A stretch of 5,581 bases of DNA from assembly GCA_903826715.1 (NCBI GenBank), contig CAIKFN010000108.1, positions 1-5,581 on the forward strand, given 5' to 3'. This document shows, piece after piece, positions 1 through 5,515 of the stretch. Within the stretch, counting starts at the first letter, position 1; each line of letters opens with the position of its first letter. Source of the stretch: an uncultured Actinomycetes bacterium. GTDB lineage: Bacteria > Actinomycetota > Acidimicrobiia > Acidimicrobiales > RAAP-2. The notes under the pieces were generated by a model that saw only the letters and a program-made list of their open reading frames with translations, searched no databases and was not told where the DNA came from. The position numbers were made by a program, and so were the translations under genes.

Positions 1-26
1 ACCTGTGTACAGTACTGACAGACAAC

Positions 27-31
27 AAAGG
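27..31 (+). promoter_or_regulatory. Ribosome-binding site of the aldo/keto reductase
   Basis: AAAGG lies 6 bases before ATG at 38 and touches ATG at 32, so it favours 38 as the start codon. A possible -10 element, TACAGT at 8-13, lies further upstream, but the promoter region is cut by the window edge. Confidence 0.55.
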
Positions 32-37
32 ATGGCC

Positions 38-967
38 ATGAAAAAGCGCTCAATCGGATCTCTGCAGGTTTCAGAAGTAGGTATTGGATGTAATAACTTC
101 GGGATGCGACTCGACTTTGATGGCACTAAGGCCGTGGTCGACAGCGCAATTGAAAATGGCATCAACTTCTTTGACACCGCCGACATCTATGGCGGGACTA
201 AGTCTGAAGTTCTTCTCGGACAAGCCCTCGGAAGTCGGCGAGCTGACGTGATCATTGCGTCAAAGTTCGGAATGCCTATTGATGAACAACGCTTCGGTGC
301 GAAACCTGATTACGTTCGAAGCGCCTGTGAAGATTCTCTAAAGCGACTCGGCACTGACTACATTGATCTTTACCAACTCCACTACCCTGACCCCACCGTG
401 CCAATCGCCGACACCATTGGTGCCATGCAGGAACTTGTGGCTCAGGGCAAGGTCAGAGAAATTGGATGCTCGAACTTCACCGGTGACCAACTTCGTGAAG
501 CAAAAATTGCCGCAGGCAATGGTCCTTCATTTGTTTCAGTGCAAAATCAGTACTCACTTCTAGAGCGTGCTCCTGAGCGCGATGGAGTCCTTGATGCTTG
601 CGAAGAACTCGGCATTGGCTTCTTGCCCTTCTACCCACTCGCTAACGGCTGGCTCACTGGAAAGATTCGCCCCGGCACCCCGCTCCCTGAAGGAACTCGG
701 CTCAAGGCAATGAAGGATTCGAACCCTGAGCGAAGTGCGCACTGGCTCAATCAAGCAATTGAAGCCAAGGCTGGTGCACTTCTTAACTACGCCGACGAAG
801 CAGAGATTTCAATTCTCGATCTCGCATTCTCATGGTTGCTTAGCCACCCACAGGTGAGCTCAGTAATTGCGGGTGCGTCGAATCCAACACAGGTGCACTC
901 GAATTCAACGTCCGTGCACACGCTCAGCCAAGAGATCATCTCAACGCTAAATCTGCTTTCTTCCTAA
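38..967 (+). CDS. Aldo/keto reductase family oxidoreductase
   Basis: A 309-residue protein of the aldo/keto reductase superfamily, a soluble (beta/alpha)8 barrel that usually reduces aldehydes or ketones with NADPH. The catalytic tetrad is visible: Asp46 and Tyr51 in FFDTADIYG, Lys76 in ASKFG and His115 in QLHYPD. Further family signatures are GCSNF (about 143-147), QNQYSLL (169-175) and, near the C-terminus, GASNPTQV (279-286), which matches the segment that contacts the cofactor phosphate. Length is normal, so the gene looks intact. I chose ATG at 38 because AAAGG at 27-31 sits 6 bases before it. GTG at 5 and ATG at 32 also read in frame, but ATG at 32 directly abuts that ribosome-binding site. 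The substrate cannot be told from sequence. No partner gene lies downstream in the same operon, since the next gene is a toxin-antitoxin pair about 100 bases away. Family assignment is certain, physiological role unknown. Confidence 0.93.
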   Translation: MKKRSIGSLQVSEVGIGCNNFGMRLDFDGTKAVVDSAIENGINFFDTADIYGGTKSEVLLGQALGSRRADVIIASKFGMPIDEQRFGAKPDYVRSACEDSLKRLGTDYIDLYQLHYPDPTVPIADTIGAMQELVAQGKVREIGCSNFTGDQLREAKIAAGNGPSFVSVQNQYSLLERAPERDGVLDACEELGIGFLPFYPLANGWLTGKIRPGTPLPEGTRLKAMKDSNPERSAHWLNQAIEAKAGALLNYADEAEISILDLAFSWLLSHPQVSSVIAGASNPTQVHSNSTSVHTLSQEIISTLNLLSS

Positions 968-986
968 ATTTATAAAATTCTCGATT

Positions 987-1002
987 CCCAACGACAGTTG
1001 GG
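987..1002 (+). terminator. Small hairpin after the aldo/keto reductase, possible terminator
   Basis: CCCAAC (987-992) and GTTGGG (997-1002) form a perfect 6-bp stem around a GACA loop, starting 19 bases after the aldo/keto reductase stop codon. No T-run follows on the + strand, so it is not a classical intrinsic terminator. It could be a T-less terminator or a transcript-stabilising hairpin. It separates the reductase from the toxin-antitoxin promoter region. Confidence 0.4.
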
Positions 1003-1032
1003 TGGCATGGGAAAACAACTAATTAAAGAATC

Positions 1033-1063
1033 TGTACATTCTGAAGACTTTGTAGTGTACATT
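1033..1063 (+). promoter_or_regulatory. Candidate autoregulatory operator and promoter of the toxin-antitoxin operon
   Basis: The 8-base element TGTACATT occurs twice, at 1033-1040 and 1056-1063, with a start-to-start distance of 23 bases (about two helical turns). Each copy contains the self-complementary core TGTACA. The second copy contains TACATT (1058-1063), which fits a TAnnnT -10 box ending 6 bases before the antitoxin ATG, so transcription could start at or next to that A. Phd/YefM antitoxins are known to bind repeated palindromic sites over their own promoter. Here the repeats overlap the putative -10, so binding would block RNA polymerase. The repeats are seen directly; their operator role is inferred. 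Confidence 0.5.
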
Positions 1064-1069
1064 TTAGAT

Positions 1070-1330
1070 ATGAACGTAGGAATAGCGGAGTTTCGACAAA
1101 ACCTGAAGGAATACCTCGAAAAGGTCCAGCAAGGCGACGAGATCTCAATCACCGACCGAGGCAAGGTAGTCGCCATGGTCACTCCGGTGAAGAAAGTGCG
1201 CAAACTCGACGAGATGATTGCTCAAGGCTTGGTTCGCCCTCCACGATCAACTGGAAAATTTATTCCAAAACCAATCAAACTTAAAGACGGTGCAACTGTA
1301 AGTGAATTCATTTCCGAGCAACGACGTTGA
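1070..1330 (+). CDS. Phd/YefM-family antitoxin (VapB-like)
   Basis: An 86-residue antitoxin of the Phd/YefM family. The N-terminal part (residues about 1-40) has the typical pattern: MNVGIAEFR, then a helix NLKEYLEKVQQG, then the strand pair EISITDRGKVVAMVTP, which forms the dimeric DNA-binding fold in this family. The basic, proline-containing C-terminal half (about 41-86), ending in TVSEFISEQRR, is the kind of flexible tail that wraps and inhibits the toxin. ATG at 1070 is chosen because the conserved fold begins there. In-frame TTG at 998 and ATG at 1007 would add up to 24 residues lying over the repeat region and unlike the family. There is no Shine-Dalgarno sequence, and a -10-like TACATT ends 6 bases upstream, suggesting a leaderless message. 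Its stop codon overlaps the toxin start by 4 bases. It probably neutralises the toxin and represses the operon. The region is A+T-richer than its neighbours. Confidence 0.87.
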   Translation: MNVGIAEFRQNLKEYLEKVQQGDEISITDRGKVVAMVTPVKKVRKLDEMIAQGLVRPPRSTGKFIPKPIKLKDGATVSEFISEQRR

Positions 1331-1752
1331 TTACCTATTTTGATACTTCCGCAATCGTGCCGCTCTTGATTGACGAAGCAACCTCTGAGCACTCACTTAT
1401 TTTGTGGAACGCAACTGACGAACCAATTTCTTCAGTTCTTGTCTACGTCGAAACAAGAGCGGCGTTAGCTGCAGCATTTCGCTCGAAGAGACTTAACAAA
1501 AATCAGTTTGAGTCCTCTAAAGAATTATTTGAAGTGCTCTACGAAAAAATTATGGAAGTGCAGGTAACACACTCACTTCTTCATCGTGCATCAGAGCTTT
1601 CAGAATTACTATCGCTTCGTAGTTACGATGCAGTGCATTTAGCTTCAGCTGAAACTGTGGGTGACGATGAATGTATTTTTGCAACCTACGACAACAGGCT
1701 AAGTAGTGCTGCAAACAACCTTGGGCTGTTTGCAGCACCCTTGACTAGTTAG
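1327..1752 (+). CDS. vapC: PIN-domain ribonuclease toxin (VapC-like)
   Basis: A 141-residue single-domain PIN protein, the normal size for VapC toxins, which are Mg2+-dependent endoribonucleases that usually cut tRNA or rRNA to halt translation. All four conserved acidic residues are present: Asp6 in YFDTSAIV, Glu42 in YVETRAAL, Asp101 in SYDAVHLASA and Asp122 in ATYDNRL, so the active site looks intact. The start is TTG at 1327, overlapping the antitoxin TGA as TTGA. This typical coupling ties toxin translation to antitoxin translation, and the weak TTG start with no clear Shine-Dalgarno sequence should keep toxin below antitoxin. Codons 127-138 contain a perfect inverted repeat, and the last 8 bases overlap the end of the opposing pntB gene. 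Sampled blocks are about 32-43% G+C, lower than flanking genes, which hints at horizontal acquisition. The RNA target cannot be read from the sequence. Confidence 0.9.
   Translation: MITYFDTSAIVPLLIDEATSEHSLILWNATDEPISSVLVYVETRAALAAAFRSKRLNKNQFESSKELFEVLYEKIMEVQVTHSLLHRASELSELLSLRSYDAVHLASAETVGDDECIFATYDNRLSSAANNLGLFAAPLTS
1706..1738. terminator. Perfect 12-bp inverted repeat between convergent vapC and pntB, likely bidirectional terminator
   Basis: GTGCTGCAAACA (1706-1717) and TGTTTGCAGCAC (1727-1738) pair perfectly over 12 bp around a 9-base loop. Inside the loop, CC (1719-1720) can pair with GG (1724-1725). The hairpin lies within vapC codons 127-138 and begins 6 bases after the pntB stop codon on the opposite strand, the place where a terminator for the pnt operon is expected. 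Neither side carries a T-tract, so it would be a T-less type, as proposed for actinobacteria, or a structure that stabilises 3' ends. The pairing is certain; terminator function is inferred. Confidence 0.65.
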
Positions 1753-3142
1753 CCTTAACTGCTGCAACCATTTTGGTGAGGGTGTCTTTAGCGTCACCGA
1801 ACACAAGTGTGGTCTTAGGGTTGTAGAGAAGTTCGTTTTCGATTCCCGCAAATCCTGGACGCATTGAACGCTTCAAGAACACCACATTCTCAGCCAAGTC
1901 GGCGTGAATAATCGGCATTCCATAAATTGGCGAGGTCTTGTCGTCGGATGCAGCTGGGTTGACGGTGTCGTTGGCACCAACAACGAGTGCCACGTCTGCA
2001 GTTGTTAGCTCCGAATTCGCTTCGTCCATTTCCTTTAACTGTTCGTAGGGAACGTTTGCTTCTGCGAGAAGTACGTTCATGTGCCCAGGCATACGTCCAG
2101 CCACTGGGTGAATGGCGTAGGAAACTTCAATGCCCTTAGCTTCAAGGAGTTCACCAAGTTCGCGAAGTACGTGCTGACCCTGCGCCACGGCAAGGCCGTA
2201 TCCAGGAATGATTACAACACTTGACGCAATGCCAAGGAGCACTCCAATGTCTTCAGGAGTTCCTGAGCGAACTGGTCGTGCGTCAGCTCCACCCTCGCCA
2301 CCTGAAGCCGTGACAACGGAACCGAAGGCCGAGAAGAGAACGTTGCTGAGTGAACGACCCATGGCCTTAGACATCAACCTCGTGAGGAAGATTCCAGACG
2401 CACCAACGAGTGTTCCAGCCACAATCAACAGGTTTGATCCCAGTGTGAAACCAGATGCCGCAACAGCAAGACCAGTGAATGAGTTGAGCAGTGAAATCAG
2501 TACCGGAACGTCAGCGCCACCAATTGGGAGCACGAACGCAGCGCCAAGAATGAACGCCAAGACGAGCAAAATCCAGAGCAGTCCTTCAGAACCGTTCACG
2601 AGAATCGTGATGATGAGCACAAGTGACGCGACACCAAAGAGTGCGTTGATGATTTGCTGACCTGGGTAGGTAATTGGACGGCCCGTTATGAGCTCTTGGA
2701 GCTTGATGTAGGCAATAGCTGAACCCGAGAACGAGAACGTACCAATCAACACACCGAGAAGTACTTCAAGCGTTACGTACGTTGCTGGGTGCGTTGACTT
2801 GATGTGAATGAACTCAGTCAGTGACACGAGAGCAGCAGCTCCACCACCCACACCGTTGAAGATGGCAACGAGTTGAGGCATTGCGGTCATCTTCACAAAA
2901 CGTGCAGCCGGAACAGCAATGATGAATCCAATGGCCATACCAAGGATCATCAGTGGAATGTGGCGAAGGTTGTGTCCATCAGTCTGCTTAAAGAATGTGG
3001 CAACAACAGCAACAAGCATTCCGAACGCTGCAGTGAAGTTACCAACGCGTGCACGCTTTGGTGAACCGAGTCCCTTTAGCGCCAACAAGAATGTTGTGGC
3101 TGAAAAGAGGTAAAGAAGATCAATAAGGGTTGCGCGACTCAC
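1745..3142 (-). CDS. pntB: NAD(P) transhydrogenase subunit beta
   Basis: A 465-residue beta subunit of the proton-translocating transhydrogenase, close to the E. coli length. It spans the inner membrane and binds NADP(H), completing the reaction NADH + NADP+ to NAD+ + NADPH driven by proton entry. Residues about 1-255 are a series of hydrophobic helices (domain II). A short linker with SGGEGGADARP (about 280-290) leads to the cytosolic NADP-binding domain III. Domain III carries PGYGLAVAQ (313-321), HPVAGRMPGHMNVLLAEA (345-362), GANDTVNPAA (389-398), KRSM (424-427) and GDAK (449-452), all hallmarks of the family. It starts with GTG at 3142, whose GTGA overlaps the pntAB stop. AGAGG (plus-strand CCTCT, 3150-3154) lies 7 bases upstream. 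It is the last gene of the operon and ends tail-to-tail with vapC, sharing 8 bases. Confidence 0.97.
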   Translation of the reverse strand: MSRATLIDLLYLFSATTFLLALKGLGSPKRARVGNFTAAFGMLVAVVATFFKQTDGHNLRHIPLMILGMAIGFIIAVPAARFVKMTAMPQLVAIFNGVGGGAAALVSLTEFIHIKSTHPATYVTLEVLLGVLIGTFSFSGSAIAYIKLQELITGRPITYPGQQIINALFGVASLVLIITILVNGSEGLLWILLVLAFILGAAFVLPIGGADVPVLISLLNSFTGLAVAASGFTLGSNLLIVAGTLVGASGIFLTRLMSKAMGRSLSNVLFSAFGSVVTASGGEGGADARPVRSGTPEDIGVLLGIASSVVIIPGYGLAVAQGQHVLRELGELLEAKGIEVSYAIHPVAGRMPGHMNVLLAEANVPYEQLKEMDEANSELTTADVALVVGANDTVNPAASDDKTSPIYGMPIIHADLAENVVFLKRSMRPGFAGIENELLYNPKTTLVFGDAKDTLTKMVAAVKAN

Positions 3143-3459
3143 TTGGCAACCTCTTCAGTCTTTTCTTTTACAACAGCCTTCTTAGGCTTAAACATTTCAA
3201 GCATGCGGTCAGTAACAACAAATCCGCCAACCACGTTGAGTGTTCCAAGAATCACCGCAAGGAAACCAAGTACTTCTTCGAGGTTGGTCGCTGCGTTTCC
3301 GAGGATGAGCATTGAACCAACGAGGATTACTCCGTGAATGGCGTTTGATCCACTCATAAGTGGCGTGTGCAAGATTGCTGGAATCTTGGCAACAACTTCA
3401 ATACCGACGAAGATCGCCAGTACGAGGACTGTTGCATATTGGAGAAGAACGTTACCCAT
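3139..3459 (-). CDS. pntAB: NAD(P) transhydrogenase subunit alpha, membrane part (alpha-2)
   Basis: A 106-residue integral membrane protein corresponding to the C-terminal membrane segment of the single-chain PntA of E. coli, made here as a separate subunit. Three hydrophobic helices are visible (about residues 6-28, 42-58 and 63-83). Between the first two lies HTPLMSGSNAIHG (31-43), the most diagnostic motif of this subunit. The tail (about 85-106) is lysine- and glutamate-rich and probably cytosolic. With the PntB membrane helices it forms the proton channel (domain II). The start ATG at 3459 overlaps the pntAA stop by one base (TAATG), with AAAGGA (plus-strand 3469-3474) 9 bases upstream. 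The stop overlaps the pntB GTG start by 4 bases, so the three subunits are translationally coupled. Confidence 0.96.
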   Translation of the reverse strand: MGNVLLQYATVLVLAIFVGIEVVAKIPAILHTPLMSGSNAIHGVILVGSMLILGNAATNLEEVLGFLAVILGTLNVVGGFVVTDRMLEMFKPKKAVVKEKTEEVAK

Positions 3460-4610
3460 TAGGCATTTTCCTTTACTTCTTCGGGGACGATTGCTACGTG
3501 AGCAACGCCCAGGGCTTGTGCGGTTGGAGCGTGGTTGACCTGCCCACTACGTGAAACAGTGACACCTATTACTACGGGGTCATTCCAGTCAGGGTTTAGT
3601 TGACCCTTCGCACCAAAGAGTGCGAGGAGCTTCAAGACATTGTTAGCAAACATGAAACTTGCTGACGCACCCATTTCGGCGGGTGGGTTAGTAAGTCCAA
3701 CAACGCTGACACCATTGTGAACAACAGTCTCTCCGGCCTTAGTGAGTTCACAGTTACCGCCACCGTCTGCGGCCATGTCAATAACGAGTGATCCCTCGGC
3801 CATTGCTTCGACCATTGCTTGGGTCAGCAGAATTGGAGCCTTGCGACCTGGGACTGCTGCTGTTGTAATAACAATGTCAGAGTTCGCAACTTCACTGAGT
3901 AACTGCTTTTGTTGTTCGCTTCGCTCGTCATCGGTGAGTTCACGTGCGTAGCCACCAGCTGCGTCTGCAGTCACGGTGAGCTTCACGAATACAGCACCGG
4001 CAGACTCTGCTTCTTCTTTTGCAGCAGAGCGAACGTCGTAGGCGCGCACTTTGGCACCGAGACGCTTTGAAGTAGCAATGGCCTGAAGCCCTGCAACACC
4101 AACACCCATAACCAAAACTTTTGCCGGACGAATTGTTCCAGCAGCAGTAGTGAGCAGTGGCAAGAAGCGGTCAAAGTGTGATGCACCAGCGAGTGCGGCA
4201 CGGTACCCAGAGACTGTTGCCTGTGAGGAAAGTGCGTCCATGTACTGCGCACGAGAAATTCGTGGCAGTAGGTCAAACGAAAGCGTGGTCACTTTCTTGT
4301 CGTTCAGAATCTTCACGATGTCTATTGCTAGAAGAGGCGAAAGGAATGAAAGGTGTGTTGACCCGTCGGGTAGCGCTGAGGCTTCGCTGGCGGTTGGTGG
4401 ATTTACTCGAAGATTGACGTCACCTGACGGCGCATCGCTAATCGATGCTCCGACTGCTTGGTAGGCCTCATCAGTGAAGTGGGCCTTGGCACCAGCACCT
4501 CGCTGGACCAAAACTTCCCACCCATCGGTGACGAGAGTTTTTACAGCGTCGGGTGTTAACGCAACGCGCGTCTCCCCGGCCCGTGACTCTTTGAATAGCG
4601 CAATTTTCAT
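3459..4610 (-). CDS. pntAA: NAD(P) transhydrogenase subunit alpha, NAD-binding part (alpha-1)
   Basis: A 383-residue soluble, NAD(H)-binding domain I of the transhydrogenase, in the alanine dehydrogenase/PntA fold. It opens with MKIALFKESRAGETRVALTP, the conserved N-terminus. The loop PRISRAQYMDALSSQ carries Arg117, Gln122 and Asp125, which align with the RQD-loop residues Arg127, Gln132 and Asp135 described for the Rhodospirillum rubrum protein, so hydride transfer should be competent. The nucleotide-binding motif GVGVAGLQA begins at Gly169, and GLTNPPAEM with the following FANN (about 305-324) is also typical. The protein stops before any membrane helix, showing the split-alpha arrangement. 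The start ATG at 4610 has no Shine-Dalgarno sequence; TAGAAC lies 6 bases upstream on the same strand, so it may have its own leaderless promoter. It lies 45 bases downstream of the hydrolase gene. Confidence 0.96.
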   Translation of the reverse strand: MKIALFKESRAGETRVALTPDAVKTLVTDGWEVLVQRGAGAKAHFTDEAYQAVGASISDAPSGDVNLRVNPPTASEASALPDGSTHLSFLSPLLAIDIVKILNDKKVTTLSFDLLPRISRAQYMDALSSQATVSGYRAALAGASHFDRFLPLLTTAAGTIRPAKVLVMGVGVAGLQAIATSKRLGAKVRAYDVRSAAKEEAESAGAVFVKLTVTADAAGGYARELTDDERSEQQKQLLSEVANSDIVITTAAVPGRKAPILLTQAMVEAMAEGSLVIDMAADGGGNCELTKAGETVVHNGVSVVGLTNPPAEMGASASFMFANNVLKLLALFGAKGQLNPDWNDPVVIGVTVSRSGQVNHAPTAQALGVAHVAIVPEEVKENA

Positions 4611-4655
4611 TATGTAGTTCTATCAGGTTGGAGCCTAAATCAGGCACCGGCGTGG
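4611..4655 (-). promoter_or_regulatory. Gap between hydrolase and pntAA, possible pnt operon promoter
   Basis: This 45-base gap has two weak signals. On the - strand, TAGAAC (plus-strand 4617-4622) ends 6 bases before the pntAA ATG and matches four positions of TATAAT, which would suit a leaderless start. There is no convincing -35. Upstream, GCCT and AGGC (4633-4645) can form only a 4-bp stem with a GATTT loop, too weak to call a terminator. CCTGAT occurs twice on the - strand (4622-4627 and 4639-4644). Whether pnt is co-transcribed with the hydrolase or starts here cannot be decided by eye. Confidence 0.3.
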
Positions 4656-5477
4656 CTATTTGGCTAGGAATTCAAGAATGTGGCCAGCAACTTCATTTGG
4701 GGCGGTCACAGCACTCCAGTGCCCAGACTCACTCAGGCGCACGTAGGTAAAGCCATTGGCACAGAACTCCCCTGAAGTTTCCATTTGCTCTTCGAGCAGC
4801 GCCCAGTCATTAGCCGACCACATGCCAAGGCTTGGGGCCTGGATTGGAGGGAGTACGAGTGGTTCACGCATGAAGCCGTCAGCGGTGATGTTTGCTTTGT
4901 ACCAGTTGAAGTGGCTGACGATCTGACCATCACGCTCGAGCTCGGCAATAGTCTCTTCAGGCCATGGGTGACCGAGGAATTCGGTCATTGCCTCGTAGTT
5001 ATTGTGACGCAAGAACTGTGTTCCGAGGTCGTCGTTGATAAAGACAAGCATGTACCAGCTCTTTTGCTGCTGCTTAATGCCACCTTTTCTAAATGCAACT
5101 GGGTGACCAACAGCCAAGACAACGTTCTTTTCAACACGGTCGGGCAAGAACAACGCCACCGCCCACGCCAGTGCCGCGCCCCAGTCGTGTCCAATGACCG
5201 TGAACGTTTCTGCACCAACTGCGTCAGCAATACACGCAACGTCAGCAACGAGTTCATTGAGTCGGTACTTCTCGACTTCGCCGGGCTTAGAGCTCTGTCC
5301 GCAACCACGAAGGTCGGGGGTAACAACGCGGTACCCAGCTGCAACCAGCAGTGGGTTCAGCTCTCGCCACATAGACCCGGTGTCGGGCCAACCGTGCAAC
5401 ATAATGAGCGTCGGGCCTTCACCCTCAACTCGAACAAATAGATCTACGTCGCCATTCTTTGCAATGAGAGTTTCCAT
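4656..5477 (-). CDS. Alpha/beta hydrolase, epoxide-hydrolase-like
   Basis: A 273-residue soluble alpha/beta hydrolase. The oxyanion-hole motif HGWPD starts at His28, and DLRGCGQSSKP (55-65) follows as usual. The nucleophile is Asp98 in GHDWG, so this belongs to the Asp-nucleophile group (epoxide hydrolases, haloalkane and fluoroacetate dehalogenases) rather than to serine esterases. The probable acid is Asp224 in SANDWAL and the catalytic histidine is His253 in SGHW. In the cap domain, NWYKAN places Tyr193 where epoxide hydrolases have a ring-opening tyrosine, and Tyr142 in SWYMLVF may be the second one. This favours epoxide hydrolase over dehalogenase, though the substrate is unknown. I prefer ATG at 5477: an upstream in-frame ATG at 5528 would add 17 residues unlike the family and overlap the divergent gene. 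No Shine-Dalgarno sequence precedes 5477, but TACCGT lies 7 bases upstream. Confidence 0.88.
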   Translation of the reverse strand: METLIAKNGDVDLFVRVEGEGPTLIMLHGWPDTGSMWRELNPLLVAAGYRVVTPDLRGCGQSSKPGEVEKYRLNELVADVACIADAVGAETFTVIGHDWGAALAWAVALFLPDRVEKNVVLAVGHPVAFRKGGIKQQQKSWYMLVFINDDLGTQFLRHNNYEAMTEFLGHPWPEETIAELERDGQIVSHFNWYKANITADGFMREPLVLPPIQAPSLGMWSANDWALLEEQMETSGEFCANGFTYVRLSESGHWSAVTAPNEVAGHILEFLAK

Positions 5478-5515
5478 AGAGGTGACGGTACACCGTGTAG
5501 AACTGTGGCGTGGAA
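5478..5515. promoter_or_regulatory. Divergent promoter region with a small palindrome
   Basis: A 38-base gap separates the hydrolase start (- strand) from the partial gene at the right edge (+ strand). It contains ACGGT-AC-ACCGT (5485-5496), an inverted repeat with 5-base arms. On the - strand the outer half reads TACCGT, a TAnnnT box ending 7 bases before the hydrolase ATG. On the + strand, TAGAAC at 5498-5503 could serve as a -10 for the right-hand gene. One regulator bound to the palindrome could affect both directions; this is inference. Confidence 0.35.

Noticed and set aside
6..15. TGTACA near the left edge as part of a regulatory repeat with the toxin-antitoxin operator
   Set aside because: A single 6-base palindrome is expected about once in a window this size, and it lacks the following TT found in both operator copies. 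It is mentioned only as a weak possibility.
998..1069. N-terminal extension of the antitoxin from TTG at 998 or ATG at 1007
   Set aside because: The extra residues do not match the Phd/YefM fold, and the segment carries the repeat element and putative promoter. ATG at 1070 begins exactly at the conserved domain.
2208..2660. A 150-codon open frame on the + strand inside pntB
   Set aside because: It is antisense to the membrane domain of pntB. Its serine-, threonine- and proline-rich product is what results when a hydrophobic coding sequence is read backwards.
4633..4645. GCCT/AGGC inverted repeat after the hydrolase gene as a terminator
   Set aside because: The stem is only 4 bp with no T-run, a pairing expected by chance in this much sequence.
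4785..5441. A 218-codon open frame on the + strand opposite the hydrolase gene
   Set aside because: It lies wholly antisense to a hydrolase with an intact catalytic triad. Its translation shows no recognisable domain, and it has no sign of its own start signals. It is best explained as a shadow of the coding strand.
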